A stretch of DNA of 64,000 nt from Schizochytrium sp. TIO01 (taxonomy: Eukaryota > Sar > Bigyra > Thraustochytrida > Thraustochytriidae): NCBI GenBank assembly GCA_004764695.1, contig SMSO01000037.1:1855747-1919746 (forward strand), in the 5' to 3' direction. The first letter of the stretch is position 1; every line of letters begins with the position of its first letter. The notes below the pieces were generated by a model that saw only the letters and a program-made list of their open reading frames with translations, was not told the origin of the DNA and ran no database searches. The position numbers and the translations under genes were made by a program. Positions 1-10,047 of the stretch are shown here, in pieces.

Positions 1-423
1 GCAACCTCCCAGAATTTGCCAGTTTGTGAAACGTGCTCGCAGCCCCTTAGCACGGATACTGCAATGATTTGTCTTCATTGTGGAAAAACTCTTTGCTTAA
101 GCATGACTTGTCAGCCGGGTGGTATCCAAAGACGTTTGACACGCCATGCACTCAATTGTACTGGCGTGGTGTGCAAAACAGTATGTGCTTTCCTCCCTGC
201 GTATACCAGTTCTGCTTACGTTGTCATTAATAATACGCGAATGATGGAATTCGGTTCCGTCTATCTAGACTCGCACGGAGAGGCAGACCCCCTTTTGCGT
301 CGGGGTAAACCACTGTATGTTTCTGATGCAAGAATGCAACAACTACGACGCCTGGTCTATGGTCTTGGGTTCACAACTGAAATGGTTGGAGTTCGCCGCA
401 TATCACACTTTCTCGTAGAATAA
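1..423 (+). CDS. UBR-type E3 ubiquitin ligase (N-recognin), C-terminal end only
   Basis: This is the 3' end of a gene that begins before the window; frame 1 is open from base 1 to the TAA at 421-423 (about 140 residues). It has paired cysteines (CETC, CLHCG, then a His/Cys pair in RHALNC) followed by a stretch reading VYLDSHGEADPLLRRGKPLYV. That stretch corresponds to the conserved C-terminal cap of UBR1/UBR2-type N-recognins, where a YLDxxGE-(T/A)D-xxLRRGxPL signature follows a cysteine-rich patch. These large E3 ligases recognise destabilising N-terminal residues and ubiquitinate the substrate for proteasomal degradation in cytosol and nucleus. The UBR box, substrate pockets and RING lie upstream and cannot be seen, so the subfamily is not assigned. 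The family call rests on the tail motif and its cysteine spacing. Confidence 0.8.
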   Translation, partial: ATSQNLPVCETCSQPLSTDTAMICLHCGKTLCLSMTCQPGGIQRRLTRHALNCTGVVCKTVCAFLPAYTSSAYVVINNTRMMEFGSVYLDSHGEADPLLRRGKPLYVSDARMQQLRRLVYGLGFTTEMVGVRRISHFLVE

Positions 424-885
424 GTCCGCTCGCACCATGGAAATCACCAAAAACTACTCTTTTCAGGACGGACTTTTCGGTCCGCGATAGTGGGCTCGAA
501 TGGGTATTGAATTTTCATTTCATGCATGATGTAATATGATTTGTGCAGAAGCAGTTTACATTACTTTCGCTATTCAAACAACAAACTTTTCTCTATATTA
601 TATCCTTTTGGGAAAACATCTATGATGGAGAAATCAAGTTGCGTTATTTCTTTAGCTATCGTTATCGTTACCTCCAGAAGGAGGATATTTCTATGACAAC
701 AAATCAACAAATGGCGTAGTCCAGGAAACAATATATATATTTTTTATGTCTCGTCTTTGATGAAGGAAAATGCATATGTTCCTTGGAATCAGAAATACAA
801 CAAATGTCTTTCATTGGTTCTTCATTTGGCTATTATTAACTGATTAGAAAAAGTTGCCGAGACAACTGGGCCTATTCCAATAAAA
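424..885. other. Convergent 3' intergenic spacer
   Basis: AT-rich spacer between the 3' ends of the UBR gene (+) and the EcsC-like gene (-). Only short A/T runs, such as the TATATATATTTTTT tract near 730-745, are visible. No ORF or structured element stands out. Confidence 0.6.
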
Positions 886-3800
886 TCACTTGGCTTTTTC
901 ACAATTATCCTGTTCTCCCTTTACAGTTTTGCTATCACTTGCAAACTCAGTCTGTTCTACCTGTTCCTTGTTACTAGAGTCGTGGTCTAACTTTGATACG
1001 GGTGCTACTGGTGGCTTCCCACGCCACCAGCGGCGTACCCATGAGACATCCTCATCTTCATTCACTTTCGATTCCACACCTTGTTGTTCTTGAGATTCTC
1101 CTGGTTTATTTGGAATGTCCTCACTTTCAGACGAGACATTATGGCTTGTCTGGTCCGAGAAAGTTTCAACATCGTCTACTGAAGCCTTAGAAAGAGGGTT
1201 GCACTGTAGTTTTGAGCTTCCGTTGGTAGTACCAACCTCATTTCTATCGACGTATGAAAACTCATCATCGCTTTCTGTTTGTGCTGCAAGGTCTGGCCCA
1301 TCTGCTGACTCCAAGTTTTCTTCAATAGCCTCTTCATTGTGGGTGGCTAGACTAGCCTCATTTCGGCTGGTAGAGTCCTGCGAGTCCTGTGGGTGTGCAG
1401 CATCTGAAATGGGCTGGGTACGACGCCAACGCCAAGGTCTCCATGATGAGTAGCTGTCATCTTGTTGCACCTCTGCTGGAAATTGAGATGAACTCAGTTC
1501 ATCAGTTGAATCTTTTGATAAGTCTTGTTCTAAAGGCTCTGGTGGCATGGTCGAGTGTGTTTCCTTGGGCAATGTCTTTTCTGGGAGACTATCTACATCA
1601 CTTCTGGTGTTTTCCTTTATGTTGCTGAAGTTAGAATCTGCCTTAGGAATAGGAGATTCAGACTTGGAATCAGAGGCTTCATCGCCTTGGTGGCTGTCTA
1701 CCTCGGATGCAACGTCTTGATGTATTGTCTCGCCATTAGCATCTTCTCTATCGTTGCAGCTGGCTTCTGCGGGCATAGGCCCGTTCACTTTTCCAGAGAT
1801 AGGCTGAGTTGATTCAGGTGCAGTATCAAGTTCATTTTTCTCTTCTTGAGGAATGATTGGCGAATCATCAGTCATTTCAGTGGGACCTACTGGAGAATCC
1901 TCACGAGCAACAATAGGAGATTCAGAAGTCTTAATTTTGCTATCTTCAATGGATCCTGCATTAGCGCAAGCAGAAGTGCCATCATTCTCATCAACCTCTT
2001 CAATCTCCACACTAGAGGTTTGGGCATTAGCTCTACCTTTCCACGGCATAACAGCTGTAAATTTAAGGCGAAACCATTGTTTCCACGAGTGCTGAGGGAC
2101 AAGATCACGAGAGTCATCGGCATCAACGCTGGCGCCGTCCTTTAATTGAAGATGTCCAAGGCCATCTGACTCAACAACAGTATCAACAGGAATGGTTTCC
2201 CTTTCTCCAGCTTTATTTCTAGAAAAGGATAAAATACCTTTGATGCGAGCAAACCACGTGTCATTCTCATCATAATATATTCCCACGTCAAACTCCAAGG
2301 GTTGACCGTGTTCATCTTCCAAAAGGTCAGGATTAGAGCCAAGACGTTCGAACTCTTGCTTCTCGCGCTTAGTAAAACTAGCTTGGACCCAATCTTTGAC
2401 CTTGACGAAAGAGGATGACGCATATTCTTGCGATCTGTGAACAGCGAACTCATAGTGTTCAAAGAAAGTAATTGCATCATACACTTTGGAACGAAGGCCT
2501 GAATCAATGTCAGGGATCAAGTAGAGCAGACGATGGCGACTTTCTAGAACTTCATGCCAGACTTGGCTCTCATGTGGAGGCGGAAGCGCTCGATTCCAAA
2601 GAACCTTAGGCAAAATCTGTAGCACGTTTGTAGTGATGAGGAAAGCTTCAAATGAAGACAGCCAATGGAAATGTGTAACCATACCCCAAAATAATCCCAG
2701 ACCGGTAGCGCCATATTGTAGAGAAAGCAATGCCCACGAAACATCGATAGGGGGCGTTGTCTTATCAAGCCAGAATAAGACGGAGTCTGGGCTTGAGACA
2801 ACGTGGCCAAGAGATTTAGCAGCATAAAGGATACCTTCGACGACCTTTTTGGGTCCTACCAATGACATGATAATGTCGGGTTTTCGAATCTCCTCAATCA
2901 GGATGTGCAAAGCAATTGTTGTGAGCGCGTTTAATGCATCACTGAGGCGTGCTAAAGCAAACGCGGAGCCAGAAATATTATTAAAGGCCTCGCTGCTATC
3001 ACTGAGTGCAATTTGCAAATCATAATGTTCTCCTACGAAAAGTAGTGGGGCTAAAGCCGATATAAAGGCCACCCCGTAAGTGTAAAGCACAATGATGCAG
3101 TGATATCCAATCCACAATAAGAGCGAGCCGACTACCCATGGGTTGTATGGCTTCAGCTCTGGCTTCGCACGTGAGATTATTGAATAGAAACCTACAAAAG
3201 CACGATGGGCATGGTAAAGCCCATCAAATGGAGATGGTCCGTTAAGATGTTGAATTGCGAGGGCAAAAGAGATTGATGTACCTCGAGCGGAGAGAAAATT
3301 CAGACCACCTCGGACACCAAGTGCAGCTGTAGATACCATCCAAGTCTGTTTTCGACCAATATGGTTGACGAGGAGAATAATGAGAGAAGCAACGCCAAAC
3401 AGCAAGGCTGCCTTGAAAGATACAAACAAAGACATGAGAATATGGTGAATTAGCCAAGCCGACCATGTCTCTGATCCATCAAATGTTCCGAAAAGATAGG
3501 AGTCCACTACCGGATGGGAAAGGAGAGTTCTTTGTACAGGCCCTACAGTGAGAGCACGCATAAGGAGGCGATCAAACGTCACCCACACCTTGGCAATGTT
3601 GATACTAAGAATTGGGATAAACCACACCAAGAAGGAAACCCATGCAATAGTAAGGGTCGGGCGTTCATCCTTTTTAAAGTGAGATCGTGCGCGCTCTTTA
3701 AGCTGCTTCGCTCTTTGAGCCTTTTCCCCGTTATTGGGCATAAAAGTGTCAGTAAAGAAAGCAGTATAAAGCAACCCTACAGCCTCCGGGACAACGCCGA

Positions 3801-4353
3801 GCAACAGGCCTCCGAGAACTCTTTTCATCAGAAAACTAGCACCACCCCTGGCCACAACTTGCCGTGCGATAATAGTTGCTGCAACCTGTACTCCAGATTT
3901 GCCAATTTTCTTGTAAATTTTGTCCATGGCTCCTGGACCTTGTCGTTTACGAATATTATCGTCTAGAAGGCACAGGATGATTTGACATTGAGTTGCGTCC
4001 TCACGAGCATCGTGGCCGTATATGGTCGCTGCTAGGGCTACAAATCGTAATTGCCGCCAGACAGACTCAAACTGATTGTAAAATATTGCAGCAGTTGATC
4101 CGACAAGAGGAACTTGCCCAACCACGACGATGAGTGCACTTCTCCACATAGATTCGGACCAGCTGGGTTTGCGAACAAAAATAAAGTGGGCAGCTGCTGC
4201 CACAGCTGCGTCAAGTTCGCCTCCGCAGTCATTCACAAAGCGCTTTGCCTCAGTGTCGAGCGGTCGCTCCAGAAAGCCCCCTTTGCCATCTGGTATCCCG
4301 TCAACAACCTTGTTCATAAGAACCGTGAGGAGCTTCTCAATTTGGCTCTCCAT
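886..4353 (-). CDS. EcsC-like multi-pass membrane protein with long acidic, Trp-motif tail
   Basis: A 1155-residue protein. I start it at the ATG at 4353 (MESQIEKLL) because the eight codons upstream have only a TTG start. Residues about 25-205 resemble the EcsC family: hydrophobic helices followed by AATIYGHDAREDA and a run of small, glycine-rich helices. Four to six strongly hydrophobic segments follow (roughly 235-260, 305-333, 405-445, 545-575, 590-610), so it is probably an integral membrane protein. After about residue 640 it becomes charged. From about 770 to the end it is a low-complexity Ser/Asp/Glu-rich tail interrupted by Trp/Arg clusters at W757 (SWKQWFRLK), W971 (SWRPWRWRR) and W1105 (SWVRRWWRG). 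The function of eukaryotic EcsC-like proteins is poorly known; the tail looks like a cytosolic interaction or membrane-binding region. The neighbours do not clarify its role. The EcsC match is from motif memory only. Confidence 0.6.
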   Translation of the reverse strand: MESQIEKLLTVLMNKVVDGIPDGKGGFLERPLDTEAKRFVNDCGGELDAAVAAAAHFIFVRKPSWSESMWRSALIVVVGQVPLVGSTAAIFYNQFESVWRQLRFVALAATIYGHDAREDATQCQIILCLLDDNIRKRQGPGAMDKIYKKIGKSGVQVAATIIARQVVARGGASFLMKRVLGGLLLGVVPEAVGLLYTAFFTDTFMPNNGEKAQRAKQLKERARSHFKKDERPTLTIAWVSFLVWFIPILSINIAKVWVTFDRLLMRALTVGPVQRTLLSHPVVDSYLFGTFDGSETWSAWLIHHILMSLFVSFKAALLFGVASLIILLVNHIGRKQTWMVSTAALGVRGGLNFLSARGTSISFALAIQHLNGPSPFDGLYHAHRAFVGFYSIISRAKPELKPYNPWVVGSLLLWIGYHCIIVLYTYGVAFISALAPLLFVGEHYDLQIALSDSSEAFNNISGSAFALARLSDALNALTTIALHILIEEIRKPDIIMSLVGPKKVVEGILYAAKSLGHVVSSPDSVLFWLDKTTPPIDVSWALLSLQYGATGLGLFWGMVTHFHWLSSFEAFLITTNVLQILPKVLWNRALPPPHESQVWHEVLESRHRLLYLIPDIDSGLRSKVYDAITFFEHYEFAVHRSQEYASSSFVKVKDWVQASFTKREKQEFERLGSNPDLLEDEHGQPLEFDVGIYYDENDTWFARIKGILSFSRNKAGERETIPVDTVVESDGLGHLQLKDGASVDADDSRDLVPQHSWKQWFRLKFTAVMPWKGRANAQTSSVEIEEVDENDGTSACANAGSIEDSKIKTSESPIVAREDSPVGPTEMTDDSPIIPQEEKNELDTAPESTQPISGKVNGPMPAEASCNDREDANGETIHQDVASEVDSHQGDEASDSKSESPIPKADSNFSNIKENTRSDVDSLPEKTLPKETHSTMPPEPLEQDLSKDSTDELSSSQFPAEVQQDDSYSSWRPWRWRRTQPISDAAHPQDSQDSTSRNEASLATHNEEAIEENLESADGPDLAAQTESDDEFSYVDRNEVGTTNGSSKLQCNPLSKASVDDVETFSDQTSHNVSSESEDIPNKPGESQEQQGVESKVNEDEDVSWVRRWWRGKPPVAPVSKLDHDSSNKEQVEQTEFASDSKTVKGEQDNCEKAK

Positions 4354-5915
4354 AGTGCTGAAAAGCAGCGTGAGCAAACACGGGTCTGGTTAAGATACGT
4401 CTTTCAGCTTGGCACGATGTACACAGTGAGGTATTTTTTGAAGTACAGGCACGTTTAGGAACCCAGTTCCGGTCGAACCTCCTCCAAAAATTTTAGGCTT
4501 GATCTCCAGCTGCTGACACCTTTACAAAAACTCTTCAGGCGTGAATATATTGCGACCCCAATTTATATGTAAAGCTATTGCTGAGCAGCGTCCAGGTACT
4601 CAACGCCTTCTACTCGTTGACTCCGCGGAACTTGACGCTAAGCTGGTCACTTTGGCGGGTCAATTAGCAAAGCAACGTTGCAGCTCAGGTCCAAGATCCC
4701 GCCCGCTACGTAGGTCCAGCTCACCTGTCAGACCTCTGTTCCAGGTACCTCCAGGGCCGTTTTCAGTGGGGCCTCCGCCGGCGTGGCCGGAGCGGAGTCC
4801 CGAGAAGCTTTGCGGCGTCCACGCGATGAATTCTAACCTGTATCGAGTATGCAAGGAAAGTCAACAAAATAGGTAGTACGCCCTATAAAATTGAATGCCT
4901 TCTTTTATCAAAACTCTCTTATAAAATAAAATGAGTCATTGCTATTAAAAATAAAGTAAAATGTTTTCCTTCTTTATCCCAATGCTTTTTTGACCTTCTT
5001 TCATTAAAGCAATCAAGTTGTTTATCTTAGCGAGTCTATTCTAGCTGCATGTCGTGTGCATCTAGTTCCTGAGCATAAGGAGTTTGGAGACTCGCTCAGA
5101 GTGAGCTCTGCGTTGACTCTGACAAAGATTCTCCCCGTTTGAGGCTGTCCACAACTTGTGCGGGAAGTTGTTTTTCTACTACTTGCTCTTTGTTTCTCCA
5201 TGAAAAGAAGACGAACTTTCTTCGGCGCTGATGCGCGCCGGATGTTACTGTCCACTTTGCGAGCCTGCTCTCCAGGATGAAGAAGATGATGCAGACCTTG
5301 AGAACAGCACTCTACCTGGACTGTCCTATCTATGCGGCAAATTATCTCAGACATTATGAGCATTACATTGGCTATGTGGTCTGGTTTTCACATGTTGAAC
5401 TTGTACCAAGACGAGAATTTGTAACGATTTTGGTGTGTCAAGAAAGACCTCAGCATCGTAGACGTGCATTTTCCAAGGTTAGTGATCGAGATAAAAACAC
5501 TTTTTGAGGATGGGGGGGGTGTTCTTTGGTGGGCACATTTGCTTCGGGAGGCTGGGCATGCTGAATGGGGCAGCAGGTTAGACAGTACGAAAGTATGTAA
5601 GTAAAAAAGTAAGTAAAGTAAGTAAAGTAAAGTAAGGTAAGGTAGAGTTGAAGTGAGAAAAAGGGGATAAACGAAAACACGAGAATGATCACGGAGGTTA
5701 GATGCAAACTGCAAACAGCAATGGACTTTGATTGGCGGGCACAATATGATAGCTACACCTTCGGCATCCTTTGGGGAATGGGGTTATCGGGTGATTGTTT
5801 TTCATTTTTTGCCCTGAGCTGACAAACAAAAGACTCTTGATTTTGGGAATGTTGATGATGAAGTAGTTTTGATAGGTCTGCTGGTACCAACGCCATGTTG
5901 CCACGAAGCGGGAAA
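4354..5915. other. Intergenic region: promoter side of EcsC-like gene, 3' side of PP2C gene
   Basis: About 1.6 kb without a supportable gene. It must hold the EcsC-like promoter (near 4354-4600) and the PP2C 3' UTR (near 5750-5915). A few 60-118 codon ORFs on both strands (for example 4541-4876 + and 5022-5363 -) show no recognisable domain. The segment 4890-5020 is A/T-rich, and a short GTAAA-type microsatellite occurs at 5577-5647. Confidence 0.5.
5577..5647. repeat. GTAAR-type microsatellite
   Basis: Imperfect array of GTAA, GTAAA and GTAAG units downstream of the PP2C gene; no coding potential. Confidence 0.7.
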
Positions 5916-7241
5916 TTAAGATGAGGTCTTGTTCCTTGACCGTGTACGAAAGAGACGACTAGACTTAGTCTTAGATGGGTGGTGATGAGCTTTGGCACCA
6001 CCATCGGTAAAATAAGAGATGGGCTTAAGAAGAACAACACAGGCAGTCATATTATCAGCTCCAATTCCTTGAGCAGTTTGAGGGGAGTCGCAGATGCACT
6101 CTTCGAAGATCTCCTCGAGAATCGCGGACGTACGATCTTCTTCTCCCTTTGCAAGATGTTCATTGATAAAGGTTACTACACGTTGGTTAGTCATGACGTC
6201 GAAGACGCCGTCACATGCAATGAAGATGAACTCGTCCTCGTCGGAAAGGTCAAAGACTTTAACATCAGGCTCAGAGGTGATGATCTGTGCCGCAGGCGAA
6301 ATTTTTGGGTCTACCTTGTACTTGAGATCACCAATACTCCGAGAGAGATTGAGGTTACCGTTCACACGGCCTACCTCATTGACAAAGCCACCAGCATCGC
6401 GGATGCGCTTCAACTCCTTCTCTTGTGTGGGCTTGTGGTCAAGAGAAAGAGCCTTGGCAACACCACCTGAGCTCAAGACAGCGCGCGAGTCGCCAGCATT
6501 AGCGACGTAGAGTTTTGCTCCGTGCAAAAGACACACGACGGCGGTGCATCCAGCATCCGTGTACTTTGCGCCAACAATAGATCCCTCCTCCTCTTGTTGG
6601 CCAGCTTCCTGCTCATCCATTGACTTGAGCTTCATCATCTTCATGACGAGTTCGAGGGCCTCGGCCTTAGTAAGGCTACCCTTTTGCTCGGCAGCATCCA
6701 TACGTTGTTTGACATCAGCCTGAATACTCTCACGCGTTGCCGGGGTGCTAGCAGCAGCCGCAGCGCCAGCCCCATCTTTAGCTTCTCCACCCTCGCTATC
6801 ATCTTCATCATCTTCATTGCCATCACTGTGGTTCTCTGCAGAAGTGGTCACGGCATCATCCTGATCACGAAGCTTGGCAAGCTCGGCAGAGTTCTCTTCT
6901 AGACGCAGCATGTCATCCATGCGATGGAAGGCCTCAGCAAGAGCAGACTTGAAGTCTCCATTGCTGAAGGATTCGAGGGATAATAGCTCATCAGCGAAGT
7001 GGTTTGCAACAAAGGCAGAAACCTCTTTGCCACCGTGGCCGTCAAAGACTCCAAATATCGATACAGGTTCTCCATCAATTTCGGCGATACCCGGCTTTGT
7101 AATGTGTGCATCCTCCATGGTCTTGCGCCAGCCCTGCATCTCTGAGACAGCGTAGATGTGCTCTTCATCGCCTTCAATACTGACATACTGCCCATCGAAG
7201 GACTCCTTCGTAGTCACTGGTTTGTCCAAGTACGCACCCAT
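5916..7241 (-). CDS. PP2C-family (PPM) serine/threonine phosphatase
   Basis: A 441-residue metal-dependent protein phosphatase with ATG at 7241. The N-terminus MGAYLDKP matches the usual start of PPM1A/PTC-type enzymes and offers Gly2 for N-myristoylation. Visible PP2C motifs in order: TMED (E43/D44), GVFDGHGG (metal-binding D67 and G68), NAGDSRAVL, ALSLDHKP, LSRSIGDLKYK, ACDGVFDV (metal-binding D344) and GADNMTACVV (D396). All metal ligands I can identify are present, so it should be active. Between the first and second halves of the fold, about residues 120-215, there is an acidic, alanine-rich insertion (SDGNEDDEDDSEGGEAKDGAG) not typical of the core fold. The tail from about 415 is Lys/Arg/Ser-rich. 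It should reverse Ser/Thr phosphorylation at the cytosolic or membrane face; the substrate is unknown. Confidence 0.95.
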   Translation of the reverse strand: MGAYLDKPVTTKESFDGQYVSIEGDEEHIYAVSEMQGWRKTMEDAHITKPGIAEIDGEPVSIFGVFDGHGGKEVSAFVANHFADELLSLESFSNGDFKSALAEAFHRMDDMLRLEENSAELAKLRDQDDAVTTSAENHSDGNEDDEDDSEGGEAKDGAGAAAAASTPATRESIQADVKQRMDAAEQKGSLTKAEALELVMKMMKLKSMDEQEAGQQEEEGSIVGAKYTDAGCTAVVCLLHGAKLYVANAGDSRAVLSSGGVAKALSLDHKPTQEKELKRIRDAGGFVNEVGRVNGNLNLSRSIGDLKYKVDPKISPAAQIITSEPDVKVFDLSDEDEFIFIACDGVFDVMTNQRVVTFINEHLAKGEEDRTSAILEEIFEECICDSPQTAQGIGADNMTACVVLLKPISYFTDGGAKAHHHPSKTKSSRLFRTRSRNKTSS

Positions 7242-9067
7242 GATTGCTTGCTACACTAGTTCGCACACAAACAGCACGATATGTCCAAATAAACAACTAT
7301 AAATTTTAAGGCGACGTGACGAAAAGATTCGCTCGTCAGCAGCTTCTGAGATCAATTACTCCTGCTGCTCCTGCTGCTTCTAAAATTGTTGTTGTTGTCG
7401 GCCTGGACGATGATAATTATGTTAATGTTGCCGCTCTTTTAGTTGAACTAATTTATATATAAAAGGAACGTATATCCTACGCCTCAGGTACTCTTATTTT
7501 CCACGAAACTGATTCGAGCACCAGTTTTCGTCACGTTCGTCACTTTATCTCCGACCTGGCCCTGTGCTCAGATCCTCGGCGTGCCTTGTTCCCTATGCGG
7601 AAGGTGCGCCAGACTCGTTTAAGATCGGGGTCCGTCAGGGAAGGAGATTGCGATGGATGGATGACGTCAAACCTGGCAAACCACGAGGGCTTGCGTCGTC
7701 GCCGTGTGGTACCGCTTCTGCTACCTGTACCAAAGGCGCAGACAGAGTAACTCCGTACTGTTTGTCACAAAGGGACTTCGCGAGAGCGCGCCTGCGAGCG
7801 CTAGCGCCGCCCGACCTTGCTCGATCGAGGTGGTGAACGGAGTTTGCGCGCGGGGCGCTCACTGCTCATCCCTCTCTCTCTCTCTTTCTTTCTTTTTCTG
7901 AGTTTGTCTTATGAATAAATAAATAAATTACTCCCAGTGTAAGTACTACTAGGACCGCCTAAAGAACTCCTAACTACATATCTGTTAATCCACCTATCCT
8001 AAACTATAGCACTAATATCGCTATCTAGCACAGTGATTTTTTTTAATACGGACTTTTTTGTATTATTAAAAATTAAACAAACTATGAATTGAAAAATTAT
8101 GCAAAAACAAAAACAAAAAACAAAAAACAAAAGAATGTAATTGAAGACCTTGAAGAGTCTGAGTATGTATGTTACATACCCATGTCGAACAAAACGAATT
8201 GCAGGCGTTGTCTTTGTGGCCTTCGTGGCAACTTTGAGAGCTTTGGTTCGTGAAGCCCGAAGGCACCTACGCATGAAGAGATCGCAGCAGTAGGTAGGTG
8301 GGTAGCCTGAGGTATTTAGAACGTGGGCAGCTCGCAGGAAAGAGGGAAACACACTCACTCTTGAAGTAGGTACCGTAGTAGGTAGGTGCCCTACTGCCTG
8401 GTGGTGATTTGTTGTTTTGCTGCTATAACTTTCATAATAAACTAACTTCGTACCGGGTTCCGAGAGAGCTAAAACTGCTTTCTCGTGGCGAGGGCTCTTA
8501 TTTGATAGATGACTAGCGCTCCGTAACGAGTTAACTCATTGAAGTTGACAACCAAAAGCCAAACGTTGTAAGTAAGCTTTCACAGGATACTTAAGTCCAT
8601 TTAAAATTATGTCTCTCTTTTGAAGATCTGATGATATATGTATTTCATTTATTAAAATATAACCTTTTTTTCTTTTCTTTTTTTTTCTTTTTTTAAAGAT
8701 ATCATGACGTATTGATAATGACAACAATAACAGAAATGATTACTTTTATTGAAGGTACTGACGTACCTGCTTACTAGTACTACAATAGTACTTTTTATCA
8801 AAGTGGGAGGGAATGAAAAGAGCGCACTCTTAGATCGTCTTGTCGTCTGATTGTTCTTTTCTGCATGAGAAAGAGCCGCGCAACACAGAACTCGGGGCTT
8901 TAACTATGATGTCAGACAGGGGGTTTAGCATCGATATTACAGTTTATTTTGATATCAGTCAGCTCCGATGTCTTTAATCTCCAAATTTATCAGGGTTTTA
9001 CAAAACGCATAGGTAGCTTCGTTATTTACTTGTTTACTCATTTATTCAGGCGCCATTTGCTAAATTT

Positions 9068-9100
9068 GCGTGAATGAATGAATGAATGGAATGAATGAAT
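9068..9100. repeat. (GAAT)n microsatellite
   Basis: Run of GAAT units interrupted once by GGAAT. The same tetranucleotide recurs at 19649-19709. Confidence 0.8.
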
Positions 9101-9336
9101 TAAATAACCTTTGTGATGTTGTGCTCTAAAGCGAACTTTCCTAATCTGCATTTAGCACAGCCGCTCTGTTCCCACAAACGAAATATCGCACCCTTTACAC
9201 AAGAAATGCGCAGGAGCTCAAGAACTTTCGCAAGTGCTGGCATCCTCACTGATCCAAAGTTAACGACATGAACCCATGAAAGAAAGCTTTCTTCTTCTGA
9301 AAGCCTTTCTAACTCATCAGTTAATAACTCATTCAT
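9100..9336 (-). CDS. Small hypothetical ORF, possibly a fragment
   Basis: A 78-codon ORF from the ATG at 9336 (MNELLTDELERL). Amphipathic composition (LERLSEEESFLSW, ALAKVLELLRIS) and two close cysteines (CAKC) make it more protein-like than neighbouring ORFs. I recognise no family. The open frame extends about 11 codons upstream of the ATG, so it might be a fragment of a larger helical-repeat protein. No promoter or conserved neighbour supports it; it could be chance in a 4.7-kb gene-free stretch. Confidence 0.2.
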   Translation of the reverse strand: MNELLTDELERLSEEESFLSWVHVVNFGSVRMPALAKVLELLRISCVKGAIFRLWEQSGCAKCRLGKFALEHNITKVI

Positions 9337-10017
9337 TTCAATGGGGTGGCATCCTCCTCCTAACCACACTAGGTAGTACTGGTAAGCTTTATTGGATTTA
9401 AAAAAATATAAATAATTTTTATTATTTTATTTCTAAATGAAATAATAAAAATAGTACTATTCACTATTACATATAACGTGAGAAGTTACTTGGTACCCCA
9501 TAAGCATGTTACAGAGTCTCTGGCGAGTATGCTGAGTAAAACTGAAGGGTCCCGGAGTTAAGGGGCATCATGGGATTGAAGGAGCCATGTCACCAAGCGC
9601 CCGAGGCGACGGTCGAATTAAAAAAGCTGCAGTCAAGCTTGGGTTTTCTGATACTAAAACGAGCTGAAGGCCAGTTCGAGGGAGCTTCAAGTCGTTCCTG
9701 ACGCTAGGAAGAGACCCCCTTTGGTCTCCAACGGTACATTCCGAGCTCTCTGCCGTGCTGGGCTTCTCTTTGTTTTGCAATTGCAGGTTAATCAGACATC
9801 AGCAGTAACCCAAATAAACGCGCAGGTACCCGCACAATAAATTGCCAGTGCTCCCAAGAACAACAATGATGACCGCCTCTGATCGTGCCGAGCGAGGGCG
9901 TTCAAGCTGGCAAATTAATTCGCCAAGGGAGGCTTGGGCCAATTCGCACACGGGACGAGGATCCGCAAACAGGCCGAGGGTCATCGGCAGAGCAGAATGG
10001 TAAGAGCGACTTGAAGA

Positions 10018-10047
10018 GTCACTCACTCACTCACTCACTCACTCACT
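10018..10047. repeat. (ACTC)n microsatellite
   Basis: About seven perfect tandem ACTC/TCAC units in non-coding sequence. Confidence 0.85.

Noticed and set aside
4541-5363. 111-codon (+) and 113-codon (-) ORFs upstream of the EcsC-like gene
   Set aside because: The plus ORF begins with GTG, neither has a recognised motif, and both are Arg/Ser/Pro-rich like random G/C-richer spacer.
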